Below are positions 10,048 to 19,637 of a stretch of 64,000 nt of DNA, piece after piece. The translations under genes were made by a program, and so were the position numbers. The notes under the pieces were generated by a model. The model was not told the DNA's origin and did not search any database. It saw only the letters and a list, made by a program, of their open reading frames with translations. The DNA lies in the NCBI RefSeq assembly GCF_005871185.1, contig NZ_SWKN01000009.1, forward strand, positions 186,001-250,000, read 5' to 3'. The stretch comes from Limnobacter alexandrii. Lineage in GTDB: Bacteria > Pseudomonadota > Gammaproteobacteria > Burkholderiales > Burkholderiaceae_B. The stretch's first letter is position 1. Each line of letters opens with the position of its first letter.

Positions 10048-12684
10048 TTATTTGGTTTTTACCCAATCGACCACACTGGCCAAAGCCGCATCCAGATTTT
10101 CCGGCTGCGTGCCACCGGCTTGCGCCATGTCGGGGCGACCACCGCCTTTACCACCCACTTGCTGGGCCACGAAGTTGACCAAATCGCCCGCCTTTACTTT
10201 GGCGGTTGCGTCTTTGCTCACCGACGCGATCAAGCTGACCTTGCCTTCCAGCACCGTGGCCAACACCAATGCAGCATTGCCCAGTTTGTCGCGCAGTTTG
10301 TCAGCGGCTTCGCGCAGCTGTTTCACATCCGCACCGTCCAGCTTGGCAGCCAGTACCTTCACGCCGTCGATTTCAACAGCTTGCCCAGCAAGGTCATCGC
10401 CCTGGCTTGCCGCCAGTTTGCTTTTCAAACGGTCCAGTTCTTTCTCAAGGCTTTTCACCTGGTCCATCATCTGACCAATTTTTGCAGTGGCCTCAGTGGC
10501 GGGCACGCGAAGGCTTTGCGCAATTGCATCCACCTGGGCTTGCGCCTTCTGTGCAAATTCCATGGCACCCAGACCTGTGGTGGCTTCTACGCGACGAATA
10601 CCGGCGGCCACGCCGCTTTCGCTGGTAATTTTGAACAGGCCAATGTCGCCCGTGCGCTGCACGTGGGTGCCGCCGCACAATTCACGCGATGTTCCAATGT
10701 CCAACACACGCACGGTGTCGCCGTACTTCTCGCCAAACAACATCATGGCGCCTGCGCTTTTCGCGCTTTCAATGTCCATGATGCGGGCCTGTGTTTCCGC
10801 ATTGGCCAAAATTTCTTCATTCACGATGCGTTCCACCTGGGCAATTTGCTCAGGTGTCATGGCGCTGTGGTGTGCAAAGTCAAACCGGGTTTTTTCAGCG
10901 TCTACCAGTGAGCCTTTCTGGCTAACATGTTCACCCAGCACTTCGCGCAAAGCCTTGTGCATCAGGTGTGTTGCACTGTGGTTGCGAATGGTGCGGTTGC
11001 GCTGGTATTGGTCCACTTGCGCACCCACAGCATCGCCCACTTTTAGCTCGCCTGTGACTAACTCACCGTGGTGGCCAAACACATTGGCTTGAATTTTTTG
11101 GGTGTCCAATACACGGAACAAATTCAGGCAGGCTGCGCCGCTGGAAATTTCACCCTGGTCGCCAACCTGACCACCGCTTTCTGCATAGAAAGGGGTTTGA
11201 TCCAGCACGATTACACCTTGTTGGCCGACTGCAATGCTGTTTACTGAAGTGCCGTTCACATAAATGGCAGTGATTCGTGCGTTGGCCACTTCGAGTTGCT
11301 CGTAGCCCTTGAATTCCGTGGACACACCGCTGTAGGCCAAATCAGCATCCATCTTGAACTTGCCAGCGGCACGGGCTTGCTGCTTCTGCTTGTCCATTGC
11401 AACATCAAAGGCGGCTTCGTCCACACTCATTTCACGCTCGCGACACACGTCAGCGGTCAGGTCTAGCGGGAAACCGTAAGTGTCGTGCAGTTTGAATGCG
11501 GTTTCGCCATCGAGTACACCACCCTTGGGAAGTGCGCCCAAAGCCGCATCCAAAATGGCCATGCCGTTTTCGATGGTCTCGAAGAAGCGCTCTTCTTCGG
11601 CCTTCAAGATGCTTTGAACCTGGCTGGCGGCCTTGGCCAGCTCGGGATAGGCCTCGCCCATTTCAGAAACCAGATCGGGCACCAAGGCATTGAAGAATGG
11701 CTTGCGGCAACCCAATTTGTAGCCGTGGCGAATGGCGCGGCGAATGATTCGGCGCAGCACGTAGCCTCGGCCTTCGTTGCCCGGAATGACACCATCGACG
11801 ACGAGGAATGAGCAGGCACGAATGTGGTCGGCAATCACTCGCAAAGAATTGTTGGTCAATTCAACAGCATTGCCCTGCGCAGTCACCTCGCGCGCTGCCG
11901 CTTTGATCAGGGTTTGGAACAGATCGATTTCATAGTTGCTGTGCACATGCTGCAACACGGCGGCAATGCGCTCCAGGCCCATGCCGGTGTCTACGCAGGG
12001 CTTGGGCAGCGGGTGCAACACGCCATCGGCGCTGCGGTCAAACTGCATGAACACCAGGTTCCACACTTCAATGTAGCGGTCACCGTCTTCTTGATCGCTT
12101 CCGGGTGGGCCACCCCACACTTCAGGGCCGTGGTCATAAAAAATTTCAGTACAGGGGCCGCAAGGGCCGGTGTCGGCCATTTGCCAGAAGTTATCCGAAG
12201 CGTAGCGCGCACCCTTGTTGTCGCCAATGCGAATAATGCGCTCGGCGGGCACACCCACTTGCTTGTTCCAGATGTTGTAAGCCTCATCATCTTCTTGGTA
12301 AACAGTCACGTACAAGCGCTCAGGTGGCAACTTGTATACCGTGGTCAGCAGTTCCCAAGCATACTGAATGGCGTTTTCCTTGAAGTAGTCGCCAAAGCTG
12401 AAGTTGCCCAGCATTTCAAAGAAGGTGTGGTGGCGCGCGGTGTAGCCCACGTTTTCAAGGTCGTTGTGCTTGCCGCCTGCGCGAACAGAGCGCTGGCTGG
12501 AAGTGGCGCGCGTGTAAGGGCGCTTGTCTTTGCCGGTGAATACGTCTTTGAACTGCACCATGCCGCTGTTGGTGAACAACAGGGTGGGGTCATTGCCCGG
12601 CACCAGGCTGCTTGAAGCCACCTTGGTGTGGCCCTTGCTGGCAAAGAAATCAAGAAACTTTTCGCGAATATCAGCGACTTTCAT
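10048..12684 (-). CDS. alaS: Alanyl-tRNA synthetase
   Basis: Class II synthetase of normal length (878 residues) that charges tRNA-Ala and clears mischarged Ser and Gly. The N-terminal catalytic domain begins [14 protein letters not shown]. The editing domain carries the zinc ligands HSATH and CGGTH. A coiled coil and the C-Ala domain follow, ending VDWVKTK. AGGAAGG precedes the ATG by about nine bases. The gene leads a leftward run of alaS, NUDIX, tusA-like, PIN, BLUF and MBL-fold genes, though only the NUDIX gene is tightly joined. Confidence 0.97.
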   Translation of the reverse strand: MKVADIREKFLDFFASKGHTKVASSSLVPGNDPTLLFTNSGMVQFKDVFTGKDKRPYTRATSSQRSVRAGGKHNDLENVGYTARHHTFFEMLGNFSFGDYFKENAIQYAWELLTTVYKLPPERLYVTVYQEDDEAYNIWNKQVGVPAERIIRIGDNKGARYASDNFWQMADTGPCGPCTEIFYDHGPEVWGGPPGSDQEDGDRYIEVWNLVFMQFDRSADGVLHPLPKPCVDTGMGLERIAAVLQHVHSNYEIDLFQTLIKAAAREVTAQGNAVELTNNSLRVIADHIRACSFLVVDGVIPGNEGRGYVLRRIIRRAIRHGYKLGCRKPFFNALVPDLVSEMGEAYPELAKAASQVQSILKAEEERFFETIENGMAILDAALGALPKGGVLDGETAFKLHDTYGFPLDLTADVCREREMSVDEAAFDVAMDKQKQQARAAGKFKMDADLAYSGVSTEFKGYEQLEVANARITAIYVNGTSVNSIAVGQQGVIVLDQTPFYAESGGQVGDQGEISSGAACLNLFRVLDTQKIQANVFGHHGELVTGELKVGDAVGAQVDQYQRNRTIRNHSATHLMHKALREVLGEHVSQKGSLVDAEKTRFDFAHHSAMTPEQIAQVERIVNEEILANAETQARIMDIESAKSAGAMMLFGEKYGDTVRVLDIGTSRELCGGTHVQRTGDIGLFKITSESGVAAGIRRVEATTGLGAMEFAQKAQAQVDAIAQSLRVPATEATAKIGQMMDQVKSLEKELDRLKSKLAASQGDDLAGQAVEIDGVKVLAAKLDGADVKQLREAADKLRDKLGNAALVLATVLEGKVSLIASVSKDATAKVKAGDLVNFVAQQVGGKGGGRPDMAQAGGTQPENLDAALASVVDWVKTK

Positions 12685-12737
12685 GTTGGGGCTACCTTCC
12701 TGAATAAAGCGGCATGCGGTTTTTGGTTTAACCCTCG

Positions 12738-12743
12738 ATTATA
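12738..12743 (-). promoter_or_regulatory. Probable -10 element of alaS
   Basis: TATAAT on the minus strand, 54 bases upstream of the alaS ATG and overlapping the stop codon of the GDPD gene. No convincing -35 is visible at 16-18 bases. Confidence 0.4.
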
Positions 12744-13452
12744 AGGTCATTCGATCGGTAAAAAGCCCTTTTACACCCAAGGCTTGCAGCGTTTTCGCCT
12801 GTTCCGCACCGTTCACCGTGTAAACCCGAACCACCCGCCCGGTGGTGTGTATGCGGCGCAGTGCGGTGGGCTCAGCCCCGCTCCAGTGCAGGTGAATGGC
12901 ACTGGCGTGCAGTGCATCGGCGTGCAGCGCCCAATTGTCGGGCAGTTGTTCGTACAGCAAAGCAAGGTCATACCCCTGCAGCGGCAACAGGCTGGCGTGG
13001 TAAAAGCTGGAGAATACCCAGTGTTGGCCAATTAACCGCTGTTGATCGTGCGGCAAATTTTCAATGGCCGCTCGCACCGCCTTGCCCAAGGCAATTGCAT
13101 TGGCTGGGTGGGTGGCTTTCAATTCCACATTGGCGCGCATGCCGTGGTTTACACAAAACTCGATGGTTTGTACAAGGCTGGGTATGGGTTCGCCTTTCAC
13201 CGAGTAATGCCGAAGATCCCGGGCACGAAGGCTATCAAAACGGGTGAGCGGATCGGTGGCAGCCATGGCTGGGTCAACCGATCGGGCGCAGCGCCCCATC
13301 ACCCAATCGTGGTGAATCATGGGAATGCCATCGGCAGTCAACATCACGTCAAATTCAACTGCTTTGAACCCTGCAATTCGTGCAATTTCAAAACCTTTCA
13401 AGGTATTTTCAAGTTCACCTTTTCCGCTGCCGCGGTGCGCCCACAGTTCCAT
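12739..13452 (-). CDS. Glycerophosphodiester phosphodiesterase
   Basis: Hydrolyses glycerophosphodiesters to glycerol-3-phosphate and an alcohol. All GDPD landmarks are present: AHRG near the start, ENTL, EFDVMLTADG with the metal-binding Glu and Asp, HHDWVMGR and ELKATHP. There is no signal peptide, so it is cytoplasmic like UgpQ. The frame continues to a TTG at 13476, which has a weak AAGG upstream. I chose ATG 13452, which starts MELWAHRG as most family members do, although its Shine-Dalgarno is poor; the TTG start remains possible. It lies upstream of alaS on the same strand. Confidence 0.87.
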   Translation of the reverse strand: MELWAHRGSGKGELENTLKGFEIARIAGFKAVEFDVMLTADGIPMIHHDWVMGRCARSVDPAMAATDPLTRFDSLRARDLRHYSVKGEPIPSLVQTIEFCVNHGMRANVELKATHPANAIALGKAVRAAIENLPHDQQRLIGQHWVFSSFYHASLLPLQGYDLALLYEQLPDNWALHADALHASAIHLHWSGAEPTALRRIHTTGRVVRVYTVNGAEQAKTLQALGVKGLFTDRMTL

Positions 13453-13496
13453 TCTACGATTGTCCGAAGGTATCAAAGCCTTGACCTAGACCCAGC

Positions 13497-13527
13497 TTGG
13501 TCAAAGCAATTTATTTCACTTTATAAA
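13497..13527 (+). promoter_or_regulatory. Possible promoter of the ectoine-type operon
   Basis: TTGGTC (13497-13502) and TATAAA (13522-13527) with a long 19-base spacer, 83 bases before the first gene. This is a weak consensus fit. No operator for an EnuR-type regulator could be identified by eye. Confidence 0.3.
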
Positions 13528-13609
13528 GGGTAATCCCGGAACTTCAACGGTTTAAGCGAAGTCCCTACTATGTTACGGTAAAGGGCTACCTAATAGCACA
13601 AGGAGGGCA

Positions 13610-14797
13610 ATGTCCGCGTTCTGGCAAAACACGATTCGCCAGGCCATCGATTTCAGGCGAGAGCTACACAGCGAGCCTGAGTTGAGCTGGCATGAAACAC
13701 GCACAGCGCAGAAAATTCGAACAGCGCTAAGCGACCTGAACATCGAATGGACGCCCTGCGCGGGCACCGGGACACTAGCGCGCCTGAATACTGGTGCCGG
13801 TTCTTTAAGCACCCCACACATTGCCTTGCGGGGCGACATTGACGCACTACCCATCCACGAACAAACCGGTAAAACATGGGCTTCGCGCCAAATGGGCTGC
13901 ATGCACGCCTGCGGGCATGATGGACACACTGCCGTGCTGCTGGCCACTGCCAGGTACTTGAAAAGTATTGAACACGCCTTGCCTGGCCCCGTCACCCTGA
14001 TATTTCAGCCCGCCGAAGAAGGCGGACACGGTGCCTCGCGCATGATTGAAAACGGCGCGCTAGAGGGCATTGACGAAATTTACGGCTGGCACAACTGGCC
14101 TGCCATTCCCTACGGAAAATTGGTGTGCCCCGACGGCATCGTGATGTGTGGCAACGGTACATTCGAGATTACGGTAACTGGCCAGGGCGGGCATGCCAGC
14201 CAACCTGAATTGTGCCGCGACCCCGTGCTTGCGGGCAGCGCCATGGTGCAGGCTTTGCAACAGGTGGTGGCGCGCAGGCTAGCGCCTCAGCAAGCTGCCG
14301 TGCTCAGTGTGACTTCATTTAACGCACCCAGTGGGCTCACTGTGATTCCTCAGCAGGCTGTGCTGGGTGGCAGCATTCGCGTGCCCGACCATGCCACACG
14401 CGATGCCATCAACGCCTTGATTGTTGAGGTGGTCGAGCACACGGCTCGCGCCCATGGCGTGAATGCCGAAGTCACCATTCAGCCTCGCTACAACGCAACT
14501 GTTAACCATGCAAAACAGGCACGACGCGTGCGCGAAACATGGTGCACGCAAAACGGTGACGATTCGCTCGACACGCAGATTCCCATACCGATCATGGCCT
14601 CTGAGGATTTCAGCTACTACCTGCAGGAAATTCCAGGCGCATTTGCCTTGATCGGAGCAGGCAGGCCCGGGCAGCAGGCTTACCCCTGCCACAGCCCGTT
14701 TTACGATTTCAATGATGACTTGATTGAGCCAGTCACCCGTCTGTATGCGCAGTTGGTGGGCGCACCCCAATCAACACAACAAGAAGGAGTGATGTAA
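13610..14797 (+). CDS. doeB2: M20 amidohydrolase, probable N-acetyl-diaminobutyrate deacetylase
   Basis: A 395-residue zinc-dependent amidohydrolase of the M20D (hippurate hydrolase-like) type. Metal and catalytic elements are visible: RGDIDALP, MHACGHDGHTA, PAEEGGHGA, HNWPA and a C-terminal HSPFYDF. In the proposed ectoine pathway it would remove acetate from N-acetyl-2,4-diaminobutyrate. Canonical DoeB/EutE belongs instead to the AstE-like family, so this M20 enzyme corresponds to the alternative often named DoeB2. That role is inferred from its neighbours. AGGAGG stands three bases before the ATG. The stop is followed without a gap by the transaminase gene. Confidence 0.7.
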   Translation: MSAFWQNTIRQAIDFRRELHSEPELSWHETRTAQKIRTALSDLNIEWTPCAGTGTLARLNTGAGSLSTPHIALRGDIDALPIHEQTGKTWASRQMGCMHACGHDGHTAVLLATARYLKSIEHALPGPVTLIFQPAEEGGHGASRMIENGALEGIDEIYGWHNWPAIPYGKLVCPDGIVMCGNGTFEITVTGQGGHASQPELCRDPVLAGSAMVQALQQVVARRLAPQQAAVLSVTSFNAPSGLTVIPQQAVLGGSIRVPDHATRDAINALIVEVVEHTARAHGVNAEVTIQPRYNATVNHAKQARRVRETWCTQNGDDSLDTQIPIPIMASEDFSYYLQEIPGAFALIGAGRPGQQAYPCHSPFYDFNDDLIEPVTRLYAQLVGAPQSTQQEGVM

Positions 14798-16075
14798 ATG
14801 ACTATGCAAACTTTCGAGAGACGAGAAAGCGATGTGCGCGGCTACAGCCGCACCTACCCAGTGGTGTTCGACAAAGCATTGAATTCCAGGCAAACCGACG
14901 AAAACGGCAAAGAATACATCGATTTTTTTGCAGGCGCCGGTGTGCTGAATTTTGGTCACAACAACGAGCGCATGCAAAAAGCAGTGGTGGATTACATTCA
15001 ATCCAACGGTGTTACGCACAGCCTGGACATGGCCACCGTGGCCAAACGTGCATTCATTGAAAAGTTTGAAGAAGTGGTGCTGAAACCGCGCAACATGCCA
15101 CACAAAATGCAGTTCATGGGGCCCACAGGCACCAACTCGGTTGAAGCGGCTTTGAAAATTGCGCGCCGAGTCACAGGTCGACAACAAATTGTGTCGTTTT
15201 CCCATGGCTTTCACGGCATGACACTGGGTTCACTGGCCTGCACCGCCAATGCCTACTTCCGCGGAGCTGCGGGTGTGCCTCTTCAACACGTGACCCACCA
15301 GGCGTTTGGTTGTGAAACTTTGTGCAAGGGCTGCACGCTGGGCTGTGGCGACGAAAGCATTGAACGCATGCGCGCGCTGTACGCCGACACCTCCAGCGGC
15401 GTGGCACCACCCGCTGCATTTTTGATTGAAACGATTCAGGCCGAAGGCGGCGTGAAAGTGGCCAGTGGCAAGTGGCTGCAGCAATTGCAAGCCCTTGCCA
15501 AAGAAGTGGGCGCCTTGCTGATTGTTGATGACATTCAGGTGGGTTGTGGCCGCACCGGCACCTACTTCAGCTTCGATGAATTGGGTCTTGATCCCGACAT
15601 TGTCTGCCTGGCCAAAGGTGTGGGTGGCTGGGGCACGCCAATGGCCTTGAATTTGGTGAAACCCGAAATTGACAAACACTGGGCACCAGGCGAACACACA
15701 GGCACATTCCGGGGACAAAACCTGTCTTTCGTGGCTGGGCGGGAAGCACTGACGTACTTCGAGAATGATGAACTGATGAATGAAGTGAAACGTAAGGCCA
15801 AAGTAATGCATGCCGCCATGCAAGGCCTGGTCGACCGTCACCCTGTGCTTGAACTGACCGGCAAAGGCATGATTCTGGGCTTGAATGTAGGCAGCACTGA
15901 AATTTCAAAACACATCGTAAAGCAATGCTTTGAAGACGGGCTCATGATTGCCAGCTGTGGCACGGGCGGGCGCGTGATCAAACTGATTCCGCCCTTGACC
16001 ATTCCGGATGAAGACCTGGAAGAAGGTTTGAACACCCTGATCAAAGCGGTGAACCGCGCCATGGAGGCTGCATGA
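14798..16075 (+). CDS. doeD: Diaminobutyrate--2-oxoglutarate transaminase (DoeD/EctB-like)
   Basis: Class III PLP-dependent transaminase, 425 residues. It follows EctB-type enzymes closely: FMGPTGTNSVEAALK, HGFHGMTLGSLA, IVDDIQVGCGRTGTYFSF, the PLP-lysine run CLAKGVGG and HTGTFRGQNLSF. It should convert diaminobutyrate to aspartate semialdehyde. No ectA or ectC is present, so a catabolic role is favoured. Oddly, residues 172-183 carry four cysteines in a C-x3-C-x2-C-x3-C pattern where the EctB sequences I remember have none. AAGGAG precedes the ATG by eight bases. The stop overlaps the next start (ATGA). Confidence 0.82.
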   Translation: MTMQTFERRESDVRGYSRTYPVVFDKALNSRQTDENGKEYIDFFAGAGVLNFGHNNERMQKAVVDYIQSNGVTHSLDMATVAKRAFIEKFEEVVLKPRNMPHKMQFMGPTGTNSVEAALKIARRVTGRQQIVSFSHGFHGMTLGSLACTANAYFRGAAGVPLQHVTHQAFGCETLCKGCTLGCGDESIERMRALYADTSSGVAPPAAFLIETIQAEGGVKVASGKWLQQLQALAKEVGALLIVDDIQVGCGRTGTYFSFDELGLDPDIVCLAKGVGGWGTPMALNLVKPEIDKHWAPGEHTGTFRGQNLSFVAGREALTYFENDELMNEVKRKAKVMHAAMQGLVDRHPVLELTGKGMILGLNVGSTEISKHIVKQCFEDGLMIASCGTGGRVIKLIPPLTIPDEDLEEGLNTLIKAVNRAMEAA

Positions 16076-17340
16076 GAAAACGCGATGACATGACATTTCC
16101 TTTCGAGGAATACGAACGCCGCATCGCTGAACTGCGCACACGAATTGCGCAGCGCAGGCTGGATGCGGTGGTGATTACCGACCCTGAAAACATCATGTAC
16201 CTGACGGATTACCAAACCACCGGTTACTCCTTCTTTCAGGCACTGGTGGTGCCGCTTGAAGATGAACCCTTCATGATCACGCGTGCGCTGGAAGAATCGA
16301 ATGTGTTTGCGCGCACCTGGGTGGAGCAATCGCGCCCCTACCCCGACACTGGCGATGCAATTCAAATGCTGCTGGATGCTTTGCGCGAATTCAAACTGAT
16401 TGACAAACGAATTGGGTACGAGCGCAACAGCTACTTTTTCCCGGCGTACCAGCAAGACTTTGTGCACACCCGTTTGAACAAGGGCAAGCTGCTGGACTGC
16501 TTCGGGATTGTGGAACAGGGGCGTTTGCGCAAATCGCCTGTTGAAATTGAATTGATGCGAAAAGCCGCACATGCCACAGAAGCAGGCATGAAGGCAGGCC
16601 TGGAAGCGTGCGCTGCGGGTGTGACCGAAAACGACATTGGCGCAGCCATTTCAGTGGCCATGTTCAAGGCCGGGGGCGAACCCCCTTCTGTGATGCCTTA
16701 CGTGACCAGCGGGCCGCGAACCATGATTGGCCATGCCACCTGGGAAGGCCGCGTAGTGAAACCCGGCGAACATGTGTTTCTGGAAGTGGGTGGCTGCTAC
16801 CGGCGTTACCACACGGCCATGATGCGCACAGCAGTGCTGGGCGAACTTAGCGATTCCATGTACAAGGCACAAGAAACCATGAAGGAGGCGCTCAATGCTG
16901 TGCATGAATATGTGCAACCGGGCATGACTGTTTCAGATGCCGACAACATGATCCGCAACATCATCACCCACAACGACATTGGTGCAAGGCTGATTACCCG
17001 CTCGGGTTATTCAATCGGTATTGCTTTTCCGCCCAGCTGGGATGAAGGCTACATCATGAGTCTGAAACAGGGCGAATCGTCCATTCTCGAGGAAGGCATG
17101 ACCTTCCACATTATTCCGTGGATGTGGGGTGTGGATGGTGACAAAACCTGCGGCATTTCCGACACCATCATCATCACCAAAAACGGTTGTGAGTCCTTCT
17201 TCTCGCTGGACCGGGATTTCACCGTAAAGCCGGAGAAAAACGTACACACGCTAAGTGCGGTGAACTCAGCACCCACAAAGAAGAAAGCCACCACCGACAC
17301 CGCTACAGACACAAATACGCAGGAGGACCAAGCTGTATGA
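16072..17340 (+). CDS. doeA: Ectoine hydrolase-like M24-fold protein (DoeA/EutD type)
   Basis: A 422-residue pita-bread-fold protein with a creatinase-like N-terminal domain. The five metal ligands of true aminopeptidases appear lost: the usual VDxG reads LEVG, HSDxTRT reads HTAMMRT, the GHGIG His is Tyr in GYSIG, and the two late Glu positions are not acidic. Metal-free M24 relatives include creatinase and the ectoine hydrolases DoeA/EutD, which open the ectoine ring to N-acetyl-diaminobutyrate. With the flanking transaminase and deacetylase this is the best reading. The C-terminus adds about 30 Thr/Lys-rich residues. GGAGG lies four bases before the ATG, which overlaps the previous stop. 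ATG 16090 is an alternative start. Confidence 0.75.
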   Translation: MRKRDDMTFPFEEYERRIAELRTRIAQRRLDAVVITDPENIMYLTDYQTTGYSFFQALVVPLEDEPFMITRALEESNVFARTWVEQSRPYPDTGDAIQMLLDALREFKLIDKRIGYERNSYFFPAYQQDFVHTRLNKGKLLDCFGIVEQGRLRKSPVEIELMRKAAHATEAGMKAGLEACAAGVTENDIGAAISVAMFKAGGEPPSVMPYVTSGPRTMIGHATWEGRVVKPGEHVFLEVGGCYRRYHTAMMRTAVLGELSDSMYKAQETMKEALNAVHEYVQPGMTVSDADNMIRNIITHNDIGARLITRSGYSIGIAFPPSWDEGYIMSLKQGESSILEEGMTFHIIPWMWGVDGDKTCGISDTIIITKNGCESFFSLDRDFTVKPEKNVHTLSAVNSAPTKKKATTDTATDTNTQEDQAV

Positions 17341-18710
17341 CCACTGCCATGCTTACTTCAACCAACCCATTCACTGGCGAAAAAATCAACGAACACCTTG
17401 CCTTGCAAGGTGAGCAAATTAGTGCGCAAATTGGACTGGCCGCTGCTGCATTTCCTGCCTGGTCAGCAAAATCGTTTGCCGAACGCGGCAAAGTGCTGCA
17501 TGCGGTGGCTGCGCAATTGCGCAAGAACAAAAGCAAGCTGGCTGAGCTGATGGCGCAGGAAATGGGCAAACCGATTAAAGAAGGCGGGCCAGAAGTGGAA
17601 AAAGCGGCCACGTGCTGCGAATACTATGCCGAACACGCTGGCAAACATTTGGCCGACGAATGGATTGCATCCGATGCATCCGAAAGCTATGTGAAATACC
17701 AGCCCCTGGGTGCGCTGTTGGGCATATTGCCCTGGAACGCACCAGCCTGGTTGGCTTTTCGCTACCTGGCCCCAGCCTTGATGGCAGGCAACACCTGCGT
17801 GATGAAGCACGACCCGAATGTGCCAGCCACGGCACAGGCTTTGGCTGACTTGTTCAAGGAAGCGGGCGCACCTGCGGGCGTGGTGGTGAATTTGCCGCTT
17901 AGAACCGAGCATGTGGAACAGGCCATTCGGGATTCCCGAATCATGGCGGTTAGTTTTACCGGTTCAAGCGCAGCAGGCAGAAAGGTAGCTGCCACAGCTG
18001 CGTCGGAACTCAAACCAGCCGTGCTTGAATTGGGTGGATCAGACCCCTGTATTGTGCTGGCCGATGCCGACCTGGAACGCGCCGCCGATATTGTGGTGTT
18101 GTCAAGAATCATCAATGCAGGGCAAAGCTGCATTGCGGCCAAACGTATTTTGATTGAAGCCAGGGTGTATGAAGAATTCACCACCTTGTTGAAAGTACGG
18201 CTGGCCAAATTAAAGCTGGGCGATCCGCTGGATGCGACAACCGACATTGGTCCGATTGCCCGAAAAGACCTGCGCGACAACCTGCACCGGCAAGTTCAGC
18301 AAACCATTTCGGAAGGTGCGAAGTGTTTGTTGGGCGGCGAAATGCCCGATGCGCCCGGCTACCACTACCCGCCTACCTTGCTGGCTGATGTCAAACCGGG
18401 CATGTGCGCATTTGAAGAGGAAACTTTCGGCCCAGTGATGGCGGTGACGGCAGTTGAAAATTTAGACGAAGCCTTGGCCATTGCCAACAACACAAACTAC
18501 GGTTTGGGCTCTAGTATATGGACTGCCAGCACCAGCAAAGCCATGCGCGCAGTCAATGAGTTGCAGGCAGGTCAGGTTGCAGTGAATGGTATTGTGAAAA
18601 CCGACCCCCGTTTGCCCAGTGGTGGCATCAAGCAATCGGGCTATGGACGCGAGCTTGGGCCACACGGCATTCGTGAGTTTGTCAACGCCAAGCAGGTCTG
18701 GATCAAATAG
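17337..18710 (+). CDS. doeC: Aldehyde dehydrogenase, probable aspartate-semialdehyde dehydrogenase (DoeC type)
   Basis: NAD(P)-dependent aldehyde dehydrogenase of 457 residues, closest by eye to succinate-semialdehyde dehydrogenases. It shows PWNAPAW, FTGSSAAGR, the general-base Glu in LELGGSDPC and the catalytic Cys in NAGQSCIAAKR. In the proposed pathway it oxidises aspartate semialdehyde to aspartate, the last step of ectoine catabolism. Taken alone the sequence would fit a succinate-semialdehyde enzyme equally well; the operon decides. AGGAGG is ten bases upstream, and the ATG overlaps the doeA stop. Confidence 0.78.
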   Translation: MTTAMLTSTNPFTGEKINEHLALQGEQISAQIGLAAAAFPAWSAKSFAERGKVLHAVAAQLRKNKSKLAELMAQEMGKPIKEGGPEVEKAATCCEYYAEHAGKHLADEWIASDASESYVKYQPLGALLGILPWNAPAWLAFRYLAPALMAGNTCVMKHDPNVPATAQALADLFKEAGAPAGVVVNLPLRTEHVEQAIRDSRIMAVSFTGSSAAGRKVAATAASELKPAVLELGGSDPCIVLADADLERAADIVVLSRIINAGQSCIAAKRILIEARVYEEFTTLLKVRLAKLKLGDPLDATTDIGPIARKDLRDNLHRQVQQTISEGAKCLLGGEMPDAPGYHYPPTLLADVKPGMCAFEEETFGPVMAVTAVENLDEALAIANNTNYGLGSSIWTASTSKAMRAVNELQAGQVAVNGIVKTDPRLPSGGIKQSGYGRELGPHGIREFVNAKQVWIK

Positions 18711-18734
18711 AGGCAGTCGAGGAGACAAACCAAA

Positions 18735-19052
18735 ATGATTAAAGTCAGCGTGATGTACCCCAATGCGCAAGGCGTCAGCTTTGACCACGAGTATTACAAA
18801 ACCACGCACATGCCCTTGGTAAAAAGCAAAATGGGCAAGGCACTGCACCATTACACCGTGGACAAAGGCTTGGCTGGCGGCGCAGGCGATGCGCCTGCGT
18901 TTGTGGCCATGGGGCATTTGCTGGTGGATTCCGTCGAAGCATTTCAAGCCGCATTCGGCCCGCATGCCCAAGAAATCATGGGCGACATTCCCAACTACAC
19001 CAATGCCAGCCCGGTGATTGTGATCAGTGAAGTGACGGTCGAAAAAGGCTAA
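18735..19052 (+). CDS. EthD-family small protein
   Basis: A 105-residue protein of the EthD/dimeric alpha-beta barrel type. [10 protein letters not shown], the [12 protein letters not shown] segment and a [17 protein letters not shown] tail are typical. It has no signal peptide. EthD proteins sit beside many degradative operons and their role is mostly unknown. It is 24 bases after the dehydrogenase, with GAGGAG upstream, and is probably the fifth gene of that operon. Its last four bases overlap the convergent YaiI-type gene. Confidence 0.8.
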   Translation: MIKVSVMYPNAQGVSFDHEYYKTTHMPLVKSKMGKALHHYTVDKGLAGGAGDAPAFVAMGHLLVDSVEAFQAAFGPHAQEIMGDIPNYTNASPVIVISEVTVEKG

Positions 19053-19504
19053 ATGTTTTTGGGAAACTTCGCGATGATCCGGTCAAACTGACTCGCGAAT
19101 GTTTTGCGGTCTGCCTGGCTGTAAGCAGGTGGGCCGCCCGTGTCCACCCCGCTTGCCCGCATGGTGTCCATGAAATCACGCATGGTGTGCAAGGCCTTGA
19201 TGTTTTCGGCGGTGAACATTTCCCCACGCGGGCTAAGTACCTGCGCACCTTTGTCCACCAGTTGTGCGGCCAGCGGAATGTCGCTGGTAATCACCAAATT
19301 GCCCGCCTCAACGCGGCGCACAATTTCGTCATCGGCCTCATCAAACCCTCGCGGTACCTGCAAAAGCTTGATGAACTTCGAGGGTGGCGTGCGAATGTAT
19401 TGATTGGCCACCAAGGTGGTTTCAATGCCGGTTCGGTCGGCTGCACGAAAAATGATTTCCTTCACGGCAACGGGGCAAGCGTCGGCGTCGACCCAGATTT
19501 TCAC
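19049..19504 (-). CDS. YaiI/YqxD family protein (DUF188)
   Basis: Conserved 151-residue protein with the DUF188 hallmarks [35 protein letters not shown] and [14 protein letters not shown]. The fold is PIN-like with conserved Asp residues, and the biological role is unknown. The family normally begins (M/V)[10 protein letters not shown], so I use GTG 19504; the frame continues to TTG 19531, which would add nine residues. It converges on the EthD gene with a four-base overlap and has no partner on its own strand. Confidence 0.85.
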   Translation of the reverse strand: MKIWVDADACPVAVKEIIFRAADRTGIETTLVANQYIRTPPSKFIKLLQVPRGFDEADDEIVRRVEAGNLVITSDIPLAAQLVDKGAQVLSPRGEMFTAENIKALHTMRDFMDTMRASGVDTGGPPAYSQADRKTFASQFDRIIAKFPKNI

Positions 19505-19637
19505 GGTTTGAACCACCCAACAATTCAACAAGCCCTGATCGTATCAAATCGCAAAACCTAGGGATGATCCGAAGCGCAATAGCGCTTCTATTCCGATACA
19601 GTTCAAACAAGAACTAAAACTTTTTCAGGTGGTTAAT

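Noticed and set aside
14798-16075. EctB of ectoine biosynthesis
   Set aside because: ectA and ectC are absent, while a deacetylase, an M24 hydrolase and a semialdehyde dehydrogenase flank it, so degradation fits better.
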